30,441 nt of DNA from an uncultured Hungatella sp. (GTDB lineage Bacteria; Bacillota; Clostridia; Lachnospirales; Lachnospiraceae): the NCBI GenBank assembly GCA_910585645.1, contig CAJUFP010000056.1, forward strand, positions 1 to 30,441. Direction: 5' to 3'. Of this stretch, positions 17,212 to 24,916 are shown in pieces. Under the pieces are notes generated by a model. That model searched no databases. It saw only the letters and a program-made list of their open reading frames with translations, and was not told the DNA's origin. Both the position numbers and the translations under genes were made by a program. Numbering within the stretch: the first letter of the stretch is position 1; the number at the start of each line of letters is the position of its first letter.

Positions 17212-17927
17212 TCGAGATAAAGAAAGGAGCCGAACCGGATGGGTTGAAAAAACTAAGAGAGGACCCTATGTTAAAGGGATTTTCGCCTAAAGAGATGTTC
17301 GCAGAGCTGAAGAATCCGCTGAAAGAGGAGGTTATCAAAAGCCTGAGGCGAGAGCAGGGCCAGCTTTGCGTGTACTGCATGGGCAGGATTCCCAGAGAAG
17401 ATAAAGATCCGGGCATAGCGGGAATAACCATAGAGCATTATATACCCGTTGAGCCAAAAGACGGGCGTGATGTAGGACAGGCTTTAGACTATCATAATTT
17501 GTTTGCAGTCTGTCATGGCAATGTAAAAAGGCGTGTAAGAGGCGCCCGCAGAGTCAGGACAAAGGAAGATCTGACTTGTGATAAACACAGGGAGAATACA
17601 GAATTTCGAAAAGTTGATCCGTGTAACAAGGAGACACTGGAGACAATTTATTATACCTTAGACGGCAGAATTGATGCGTCGGATCCGGATGTACAGTTTG
17701 ATTTAGTGCATAAATTAAATTTGAACTGTGCATCCGCGCCTTTGATCGAAGAGCGGAAATCTGTTTTAGACGCATTGATTGATGAGATTGGGAAGGTGGA
17801 TGCAGACCAGTTACATAGTTATTGTTGGCAGCTATTGAGGGGATTCATGGATGAGGGAGATCCCAAGACGCCGTATGTTGGGATTTTAATCTGGTATCTG
17901 CAGACAATGATAAGGGCATTGGCATAG
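17208..17927 (+). CDS. HNH endonuclease of a Septu-like pair (PtuB-like, TIGR02646-type)
   Basis: A 239-residue HNH nuclease. The zinc and catalytic motifs are readable: LCVYCMGR (Cys54, Cys57), TIEHYIPV (His77), LDYHNLFAVCHGN (Asn97, Cys102) and TCDKHR (Cys124). The pattern C-x2-C ... EH ... HN ... C ... CDxxR is that of TIGR02646/PtuB-like nucleases that pair with AAA ATPases. Its start overlaps the ATPase stop (ATGA), so the two are made together. In Septu, PtuB is thought to cut nucleic acid under control of the PtuA ATPase. The gene ends 23 bases before pglX. Only the pairing and motifs support the system name; activity has not been shown here. Confidence 0.82.
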   Translation: MIEIKKGAEPDGLKKLREDPMLKGFSPKEMFAELKNPLKEEVIKSLRREQGQLCVYCMGRIPREDKDPGIAGITIEHYIPVEPKDGRDVGQALDYHNLFAVCHGNVKRRVRGARRVRTKEDLTCDKHRENTEFRKVDPCNKETLETIYYTLDGRIDASDPDVQFDLVHKLNLNCASAPLIEERKSVLDALIDEIGKVDADQLHSYCWQLLRGFMDEGDPKTPYVGILIWYLQTMIRALA

Positions 17928-17950
17928 AACTGTTACAGAGGAGTAAAAAG

Positions 17951-20900
17951 ATGAATAAAACCGCAATCAAAAACTTTGCAGTCTGGGCGAGAAATAAGCT
18001 GATTGCAGATATACAATACAGGGCCGGACTTATGGGAATCGCACCTGAGGGCATACGTCATGCACTGCCACAGTCCACGAAGGAGACCGAGTTTTATGAT
18101 ATTGGGACCACAAAACCTTATGCTGTTACAGGAACAGCTGTGAGACAGCGCAGAAGCCTTGTAAATGTTATCAGACAGAAAGCAGATGAGACAAGTTATC
18201 AGACTGCCTATAAGTATATTGTGGAGGGAGTGGCATACACTTGGTTTAACCGCCTGATTGCGGTTCGCTTTATGGAGATTAACGACTATCTTCCGTCCCA
18301 TATCCGCGTATTGTCCTCTGACAGCAGAAAAATAGAGCCGGATCTGGTGACAACCCCTTTTGACGCGGACTTTACGTTTGCAGAAGAAGAAAAACAGGAG
18401 ATTATGCGGCTGAAGGATGAAAATAAACTGGACGAATGTTTTCGTCTTCTGTTTATCAAACAGTGCAACGCCCTTAATGAGATACTTCCGGCGCTGTTTG
18501 AGAAGACGGCGGATTATACGGAGCTTTTGCTGAATATCTCTGCAACGGACAAGGACGGTGTGGTTTATCATCTGGTAAATGACATCTCAGAGGATGATTT
18601 TAATATCGAAAAAGGCGGCCAGGTGGAGATCATCGGCTGGCTGTATCAGTATTACAATACCGAGCCCAAAAATGAGGCGTTTGCAAAGAGCGGAAAAATC
18701 ACAAAGGAAGAGATTCCCGCCGTGACACAGCTCTTTACGCCGGACTGGATTGTCCGCTATATGGTGGAGAACAGCCTTGGGCGGTTATGGGTGGAGGGAC
18801 ATCCGGATGAACTGCTGAAATCAAAATGGAAATATTATCTGGAGGAGGCAGAACAGGAGCAAAAAGTCCGGGAGGAGCTTGACGGAATACATAAAGAGTA
18901 CGCAAAGCTGAACCCGGAAGATATTCGTTTTATGGATCCCTGTATGGGAAGCGGTCATATTCTTGTCTATGGGTTTGATGTGCTGATGCAGATTTATGAG
19001 TCTGTGGGTTATTCTCAGAGAGACGCTGCTAGGAGTATTCTTGAAAATAACCTTTATGGCTTAGATATCGATGACAGGGCATATCAGTTGACATACTTTG
19101 CGGTTATGATGAAAGCAAGGCAGTACAACCGCCGGATATTATCAGCAGATACAGTCTGTCATGTGTACTCTGTACCGGAGAGCAGCCATGTGAATCGGAA
19201 TCAGCTCATTTATTTTGGGGCAGGGCTTTCAGATGCAGAAAAAGGCGATGCTTTGGACCAGATTGAAGGCTTGCTTGATACATTCAGGGATGGGAAAGAG
19301 TATGGTTCTATTTTGGATGTTGAGAATTATGACTGGGATTTGCTGAGACGATTTGCAGAGTCCTGTGATGTCGATGGACAGATGACGCTGGACGCGGTGG
19401 GAGTGGAGCAGACAAAGGAGGAACTGCGGACGCTGATTGATGTCGGGGAGGCGATGGCGCGAAACTATGAGGTAGTTGTCACGAATCCGCCGTATATGGG
19501 GATTTCTAACGGAAATGCAAAACTAAATGGATATGTGAGAAAGAAGTATCCTGACAGTAAGAGTGATCTGTTTGCTGTATTTATCGAGCGATGCGGACAG
19601 CTGGTAAAGGAAAACGGATATCAGGCTATGATTACACAGCATGCCTGGATGTTTTTGTCCAGCTATGAAAGGCTGCGTGTAAAACTGCAGATGACAGATA
19701 CTGTAAATATGGCACATCTAGGGGCAAGGGCGTTTGAGGAAATCGGCGGGGAAGTGGTGCAGACTGCCAGCTTTGTGATGCGGAAAAGTCATCTTGAAAA
19801 TTATAAAGGTACTTATTTAAGGCTGATTGAGCCGACAACACAAAAAGGCAAGGAGGAGATGTTTCTTGCAGGGGAAAACCGTTATGTGGCAGTACAGGGG
19901 AATTTTAGGAAGATTCCGGGGAGTCCGGTGGCGTATTGGGTAAGTAGAAATATTTTAAATACATTTATAGAGGAGAATTTAATTGGAAATATTGCATTAC
20001 CTAAACAGGGATCGACATTAGGCGATAATGCTAAGTTTATTAGGTTGTGGTATGAAATAGGAGATAGAAAAAATAAATGGTTTAATTGTATGAAGGGTGG
20101 AGAGTACCGAAAGTGGTATGGCAATATGCTACACTATTTAGATTGGGAGAATAATGGAAGTAAAGTAAAAGAAAATGGGAGAGCTACAATAAGAAGCGAA
20201 ATATTATTATTTAAAGAAGGTATAACATGGTCAAATATAACAAGTGGGACATCTTCTTTTAGATATATGCCATCAGGTTTTTTCTTTGAAAGTACGGGGT
20301 CTGTCTGCTTTATCGAAAAAAAATATTTGTATTATTTATTAGCCTTTTTAAATACGAAAATTTGTCAGGTGATTAACAAGGCAATAAATCCTACAATGCA
20401 TTTACAGTCAGGAGATATTGCTAAGTTACCTCTAATAATTGAAGATACATATTTAAATAGGATAAATGAAATAGTGTTGGAAAATATTGATTTGTGTAAA
20501 ATGGAATGGGATTCTTTTGAAAGTTCATGGGATTTTAAATGTCATCCATTTTTAAATATAAAACAGATATATTTTAATTCAAATAACGGTCTAATGGTGA
20601 CTTTGAAGGATTGTTTTAATTTGTGGAAAGATCATATGGATAATTCTTTTAAAAAATTAAAGTTTAATGAGGAAGTTCTCAACAGTATTTTTATTAATAT
20701 TTATAATTTACAAGATGAATTAACGTCGTTTGTTGATGATAAAGATATCACTATTCGTAAAGCCGATTTACACAGAGATATACGTAGTTTTGTTTCTTAT
20801 GCTGTTGGATGTATGTTTGGAAGGTATTCCCTTTCCCGAAATGGGCTTGTATTTGCTGGAGGTGAGATGAAAGATATTTATCAATATCATTCAGGAAAAA

Positions 20901-21646
20901 TGGATGGAAATTTTAAATTAGATGGAAGATTTTTAATAAATGATAAACCGTTTTATTATTTAGATAATAATGGATTCTTTGTTGACGGAGATAATATTAT
21001 TCCAATCACTGATGAAGAGTATTTTTCGGACGATATTTTGTGTCGTTTTGTTGAATTTGTTAGAATCGTCTATGGAGCAGAAAAGTTAGAGGAGAATTTA
21101 GATTTTATTGCTAAGGCATTAGGAAATAAAGGGAATACATGCAGAGAAGTAATTCGCAATTATTTCCTTAAAGACTTTTATGCTGACCATATAAAAGTTT
21201 ATCAGAAACGTCCAATTTACTGGCTCTTCGACAGCGGCAAACAGAACGGTTTTAAGGCATTAATCTATCTGCATCGCTACAATGCAGATACTATCGGTAA
21301 TCTGCGTATCGATTATCTGCACCGCATACAGAGAATATATGAATCTGAAATTGACCGCATGCAGGATATGATAGATCATAGTAAAAGCAGCCGCAGGGCA
21401 GGTTTTGCGAAAAAGCGGAAAGAAAAACTGCAGAAACAGCTTAAAGAATGCCGGGACTATGACGAGAGGATTGGACTCCTGGCGTTGTCGCGGACAGAGC
21501 TGGATTTGGATGATGGCGTAAAGGCGAATTATCGTAAGATTCAGACGGCCTCAGATGGAAAGTTCTATGAGGTGCTTGCAGACTCAAAAAAAATCATAGG
21601 AAATAAAAGCGGAGGTAAGGAGACAGGAAATACATGGCAGAGTTAA
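17951..21646 (+). CDS. pglX: PglX, BREX-1 adenine-specific DNA methyltransferase
   Basis: A 1231-residue class I N6-adenine methyltransferase. The SAM-binding motif DPCMGSGHILVYGFDVL lies at about residue 329 and the catalytic NPPY motif (VTNPPYMGISNGN) at about 511. The N-terminal region has ALPQSTKETEFYDIGT and a helical domain with FMEINDYLPSHIRVL. PglX marks host DNA at a non-palindromic site and is also needed for phage exclusion in studied BREX systems. Residues about 664-1084 (19940-21200) form the target-recognition part and are far more A/T-rich than the rest of the gene, which suggests exchange of specificity. The last ~60 residues are a charged coiled-coil-like helix (SRRAGFAKKRKEKLQKQLKE). 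It has a GAGGAG start site and overlaps pglZ by 13 bases. The frame is intact. Confidence 0.95.
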   Translation: MNKTAIKNFAVWARNKLIADIQYRAGLMGIAPEGIRHALPQSTKETEFYDIGTTKPYAVTGTAVRQRRSLVNVIRQKADETSYQTAYKYIVEGVAYTWFNRLIAVRFMEINDYLPSHIRVLSSDSRKIEPDLVTTPFDADFTFAEEEKQEIMRLKDENKLDECFRLLFIKQCNALNEILPALFEKTADYTELLLNISATDKDGVVYHLVNDISEDDFNIEKGGQVEIIGWLYQYYNTEPKNEAFAKSGKITKEEIPAVTQLFTPDWIVRYMVENSLGRLWVEGHPDELLKSKWKYYLEEAEQEQKVREELDGIHKEYAKLNPEDIRFMDPCMGSGHILVYGFDVLMQIYESVGYSQRDAARSILENNLYGLDIDDRAYQLTYFAVMMKARQYNRRILSADTVCHVYSVPESSHVNRNQLIYFGAGLSDAEKGDALDQIEGLLDTFRDGKEYGSILDVENYDWDLLRRFAESCDVDGQMTLDAVGVEQTKEELRTLIDVGEAMARNYEVVVTNPPYMGISNGNAKLNGYVRKKYPDSKSDLFAVFIERCGQLVKENGYQAMITQHAWMFLSSYERLRVKLQMTDTVNMAHLGARAFEEIGGEVVQTASFVMRKSHLENYKGTYLRLIEPTTQKGKEEMFLAGENRYVAVQGNFRKIPGSPVAYWVSRNILNTFIEENLIGNIALPKQGSTLGDNAKFIRLWYEIGDRKNKWFNCMKGGEYRKWYGNMLHYLDWENNGSKVKENGRATIRSEILLFKEGITWSNITSGTSSFRYMPSGFFFESTGSVCFIEKKYLYYLLAFLNTKICQVINKAINPTMHLQSGDIAKLPLIIEDTYLNRINEIVLENIDLCKMEWDSFESSWDFKCHPFLNIKQIYFNSNNGLMVTLKDCFNLWKDHMDNSFKKLKFNEEVLNSIFINIYNLQDELTSFVDDKDITIRKADLHRDIRSFVSYAVGCMFGRYSLSRNGLVFAGGEMKDIYQYHSGKMDGNFKLDGRFLINDKPFYYLDNNGFFVDGDNIIPITDEEYFSDDILCRFVEFVRIVYGAEKLEENLDFIAKALGNKGNTCREVIRNYFLKDFYADHIKVYQKRPIYWLFDSGKQNGFKALIYLHRYNADTIGNLRIDYLHRIQRIYESEIDRMQDMIDHSKSSRRAGFAKKRKEKLQKQLKECRDYDERIGLLALSRTELDLDDGVKANYRKIQTASDGKFYEVLADSKKIIGNKSGGKETGNTWQS

Positions 21647-24138
21647 ATCTAAGACAGATTATTGACAGGCTGAATGCAGAGTTTACAGGCGATACGCGCA
21701 AGTTGGTCTTCTGGTATGATGATAAGGCGGAGTTTGCCGAGGATATGGAGTCTGTGGAACTTCAAAACGCGAAAATCTATCATCTGGAGCCGGATAATCA
21801 GTTTTATACCAAATATTTTTTGGAGAGAGTGGATTCGGAAACCAATTATCTGATTTACGCGCCCTTTCCCAAACCAGCGGTAGAGAACCATCATCTGGAA
21901 GATATGATGCTGTATTCAAAAAGGTTTTTTGCGGACAGGGCATCACTTTTGTCGGTTGATTTGGGCATAGAGGAGAAATATAAGCCGATTATAGAGAAAC
22001 ATATCAAGTTTTTTGCAAATAAAGACCGAACGCAGCGCTTTTATGATTTGGAAATTGAGAATTTCAACGAGGAGAATATCCTTGTTGGACTGCTCAGCGC
22101 TGTCTGTAAGATAAAAATTTGTTCATTTGAGGAAGTTTTGCGTATTGTTATATCAGAGAATCCAGACACAGAAAATAAGTATCTTGAGGAAATGGAGAAG
22201 TATGAACTTCTTGCGTCTTTCTGGAAACTTTGTCAGCAGCAGCTGGGATATGTGGATACAAAGCCGACATTGGAAAGATTGGTGCTGACTTTATTTGTTA
22301 CCTATACAGAACGATATATTCAAGGGGAAATTCCCGAAGAATGGCGCTGCTTTGTTTCCATGAAGCAAGGTAATATTATTGCGTTTCTCAACAATTTAAT
22401 GAACAGTGTCCTTTATAGGGAAGATTATGACAGATTATCAGCGTATGCGGCTTGTGTGCTAAAAGCAGAGGAGCGTTTGTCAAGCTATAACTTGGATTAT
22501 ATGGTGCATTGTGACGGGTTCGCTTTTTTCGACGAGATGATTCTGAAATGGATAGCAGGCAGACTGATATCGGAAGATACAGAGGCAAAGCTTGATGAGA
22601 CAGGGCTGTGCCAGCTGTGTCATTTGCGTTCTAAGATGCATTTTGGGGAAAGGTACAAAGACGCTTACGAGATGCTGGAGTACGCGTATTCTATTGTAAA
22701 AGCTGCAAAGTATGGCGGCAGCGATGATATGAGGGCGATTGTAAAAAAATATCAGGAGGAAGACTGGCAGATTGATTTTGCATATCGAAAGTTTTATTAT
22801 TACTATAGTCGAATCCGTGATACCGGGGCTTATGAGCAGCTGCAGACCCTTGTTGAGAATATTTACACCAATGAATATTTAAATGATCTGCTTCCAAGGT
22901 GGAATCAGGCATTTTTAAGTAAAGACGGCCTGTCTGTCCTGCCGCTTCAGACAAATTTCTATAACCGTTTTGTTAATCGGGCAAAAGAGAGAACGGTTGT
23001 TATTATCTCTGACGCAATGCGCTATGAGATTGGACAGGAATTGTTTGACAGAATGAAAGATCATCCCAGATGCACTGCAAAACTATCAGCAATGATGTGT
23101 ACACTTCCCTCTTATACAAGACTTGGAATGGCAGCATTACTTCCACACAGGTCATTGGCGATGAAAGATGATTATGAGGTATATGTAGACGATATACTTT
23201 GCAATGATTTAGCCGGAAGACAGTCAGTCTTGCAAAGATACAGTAAAGATTCTGTATGTGTGCAGTTTGATGATATTAAGAAATTAAAGATTGCTGCACT
23301 TAGAGAAATTTTTACAGGCAGGCAGGTGGTATATATTTATCACGATCAGATAGATGCCAGAGGTGATAAGAGCAATACAGAAGATGAGGTATTCAGCGCT
23401 TGCGAAGATGCGATCTGTGAGGTGATGGAATTGATACACAGAATCTCCACCAACGCAAATACCTATCATTTCATTGTGACGGCAGACCATGGATTCCTGT
23501 ACAAAAGGGATAAACTTGGGGAGAGTGACAAAATCGAAGGCATAGGAAGCAAAGATGCATGGGTAAACCGACGGTATATTGTTTCAAAGGAACCAATCCA
23601 AAAGGATGGAGTACAGAATATCAGTCTTGGATACATTCTTGGGTATGAAGATGATAAGATTGTCACGTTTCCTGTCAGCAGCAATGTGTTTAAAGCTGCC
23701 GGAGGCAGTCAGAACTTCGTACATGGCGGTTCCTCTCCTCAGGAAATGATGGTACCGGTTCTGGATATTAAGATGGAACGCGGGCATATTGATACAAAAC
23801 CTGTACAGATTAAGCTTGTAAGTATTGTGCAAAAGATTACAGATCTGATTGTGAGTATGGATTTTATTCAGTCTGAGCCAGTAAATGACACGGCGAAGGA
23901 GGCGGTTTACCGGCTGGTATTTATGTCCGAAGACAATGAACGCATTTCTAATGAGAATATCTATGTTGCAGACAGCCGTGAACCGGATTCGTCAAAGAGA
24001 ATCTTTCGAATGCGTTTTAATTTTCGAAATCAGAAGTATGATAAGAGTAAGCAATACTATTTGGTTGTAACAGATGACAGAACCGGGATAGTGCAGTTTA
24101 GGCATCCTGTGATTGTTGACATTGCATTTGGGGGATGA
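21634..24138 (+). CDS. pglZ: PglZ, BREX-1 alkaline-phosphatase-superfamily protein
   Basis: An 834-residue protein. The N-terminal ~400 residues are helical and fit the BREX-1 PglZ type A layout (LRQIIDRLNAEFTGDTRKLV, LEPDNQFYTKYFLER, VLRIVISENPDTENKYLEEM). The PglZ/alkaline phosphatase fold domain follows with metal-site motifs TVVIISDAMRYEIGQEL (near residue 458), a DxxDARGD-type segment YHDQIDARGDKSNTEDEV, and FIVTADHGFLYKRD (near 616), then HGGSSPQEMMVPVLD. Characterised PglZ proteins are metal-dependent nucleases or phosphodiesterases and bind BrxB. AAGGAG precedes ATG at 21634. It is the last gene of the operon; the expected brxL is absent downstream. Confidence 0.95.
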   Translation: MAELNLRQIIDRLNAEFTGDTRKLVFWYDDKAEFAEDMESVELQNAKIYHLEPDNQFYTKYFLERVDSETNYLIYAPFPKPAVENHHLEDMMLYSKRFFADRASLLSVDLGIEEKYKPIIEKHIKFFANKDRTQRFYDLEIENFNEENILVGLLSAVCKIKICSFEEVLRIVISENPDTENKYLEEMEKYELLASFWKLCQQQLGYVDTKPTLERLVLTLFVTYTERYIQGEIPEEWRCFVSMKQGNIIAFLNNLMNSVLYREDYDRLSAYAACVLKAEERLSSYNLDYMVHCDGFAFFDEMILKWIAGRLISEDTEAKLDETGLCQLCHLRSKMHFGERYKDAYEMLEYAYSIVKAAKYGGSDDMRAIVKKYQEEDWQIDFAYRKFYYYYSRIRDTGAYEQLQTLVENIYTNEYLNDLLPRWNQAFLSKDGLSVLPLQTNFYNRFVNRAKERTVVIISDAMRYEIGQELFDRMKDHPRCTAKLSAMMCTLPSYTRLGMAALLPHRSLAMKDDYEVYVDDILCNDLAGRQSVLQRYSKDSVCVQFDDIKKLKIAALREIFTGRQVVYIYHDQIDARGDKSNTEDEVFSACEDAICEVMELIHRISTNANTYHFIVTADHGFLYKRDKLGESDKIEGIGSKDAWVNRRYIVSKEPIQKDGVQNISLGYILGYEDDKIVTFPVSSNVFKAAGGSQNFVHGGSSPQEMMVPVLDIKMERGHIDTKPVQIKLVSIVQKITDLIVSMDFIQSEPVNDTAKEAVYRLVFMSEDNERISNENIYVADSREPDSSKRIFRMRFNFRNQKYDKSKQYYLVVTDDRTGIVQFRHPVIVDIAFGG

Positions 24139-24437
24139 CTTTGGACTTTAAGAGGGATTATTGTGTCTGATGGATGGGGCAAATGAAAATAAGTTTGAAA
24201 CCTTCAGAGAAAGGCAGACACGAGATGAAAATCCGTTGAATTGTCTACTGCCGGTAGATTTACAAACCTGAAATAATGCGCTATATTGATGATATCACAA
24301 AGATCGGTTGTGAAATTAAGTTTCATGACCGGAATGTATTCAGACGGTCCGGGCAGGCCATAGGAAAAGGGCGCAGGGCAGATCTGTCCGGATTTTGGGA
24401 TGTGACAGCCCGGAGTGAGGACTTTACAGACCACAGG
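24139..24437. other. Non-coding gap after pglZ
   Basis: Three hundred bases without a supported gene. All six frames are short; the longest plus frame (from 24276) runs into the terminator and shows no family resemblance. I looked specifically for the start or end of a brxL (Lon-like) gene and saw none. Possibly decayed sequence from a lost gene or simply a long 3' untranslated region. Confidence 0.5.
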
Positions 24438-24467
24438 CCGCTTATCCGTGACGGGTAGGCGGTTTTT
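24438..24467 (+). terminator. Terminator of the BREX operon
   Basis: Hairpin CCGCTTATCCG / CGGGTAGGCGG around TGA (11 pairs, two of them G-T) followed by TTTTT at 24463-24467. It is the first good terminator after pglZ and marks the right side of the A/T-rich block. Confidence 0.75.
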
Positions 24468-24549
24468 ATTCCTTAAAAGGTTTTATACTCTGCTGCTTAC
24501 CCGTGTGCGCAGGTTCAGGGTTCGACTTTCTACATGTGTATTTGGCGCC

Positions 24550-24613
24550 ATACCATGAGGCATGGATGCGGTCTGCAAAACCGTGTTGGCCGGTTCGATT
24601 CCGGCATGGTACT
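24550..24613 (+). tRNA. tRNA-Cys (GCA) with reduced D-arm
   Basis: A 64-nt tRNA-like gene. The T-arm is perfect (GCCGG-TTCGATT-CCGGC). The anticodon arm is GCGGT-CTGCAAA-ACCGT with anticodon GCA. The variable loop has 4 nt. The acceptor arms ATACCAT / ATGGTAC pair except for the first A-C position, and the discriminator is U, the CysRS identity base. Between acceptor and anticodon stems there are only 11 bases instead of the usual 17-19, so a normal D-arm cannot form. CCA is not encoded. It may be a functional minimal variant (unusual tRNA-Cys species are known in bacteria) or a tRNA pseudogene. It stands alone, just past the BREX terminator. Confidence 0.65.
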
Positions 24614-24699
24614 TAAGCCGATTCGTATGCCGATGATTTTTTGACTCCTGTTCACAGGGCTCTGCCAGCGGTAGCCAGCATCTTTGGCAGAGACAGATA

Positions 24700-24727
24700 A
24701 AATAGTCGGACAAAAATAGTCGGACAA
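24700..24727 (+). repeat. Two-copy 14-bp tandem repeat
   Basis: AAATAGTCGGACAA occurs twice in perfect tandem (24700-24713 and 24714-24727), 15 bases before the -35 of the next promoter. Just before it a 7-bp stem TCTGCCA / TGGCAGA spans 24661-24691. A regulator site is possible; function unknown. Confidence 0.8.
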
Positions 24728-24741
24728 GATTAAGGTCCTTC

Positions 24742-24770
24742 TGGACAGTCCAAAAGGCATGTGATATAAT
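24742..24770 (+). promoter_or_regulatory. Promoter of the Rpn-type nuclease gene, with long structured leader
   Basis: TGGACA at 24742-24747, 17-base spacer, TATAAT at 24765-24770. Transcription would start near 24777, giving a leader of about 140 bases before ATG 24917. The leader can form GGGGC / GCCCC (around 24797-24827) and GGTGA-ACTC-TCACC (24857-24870). No riboswitch class is recognised. Confidence 0.65.
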
Positions 24771-24916
24771 GAGTTTGCGGCTAATCGGCTGGAAGGGGCT
24801 CAGGACATATCGTGCTTTCTGCCCCATACACATGTTATTTTCGTAATCTAGGTTTCTGGTGAACTCTCACCACATATTCCGGATTCAAAATTTTTTACAG
24901 ATGGAGGTAACAGCCT

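Noticed and set aside
15901..17927. PARIS (AriA-AriB) or a retron-associated pair as identity of the embedded genes
   Set aside because: The second gene has HNH motifs rather than TOPRIM, and there is no reverse transcriptase or room for a retron RNA in the 70-base gap.
24276..24458. A 60-codon plus-strand frame after pglZ, considered as a brxL remnant
   Set aside because: No resemblance to BrxL or any family, no ribosome site, and it runs into the terminator hairpin.
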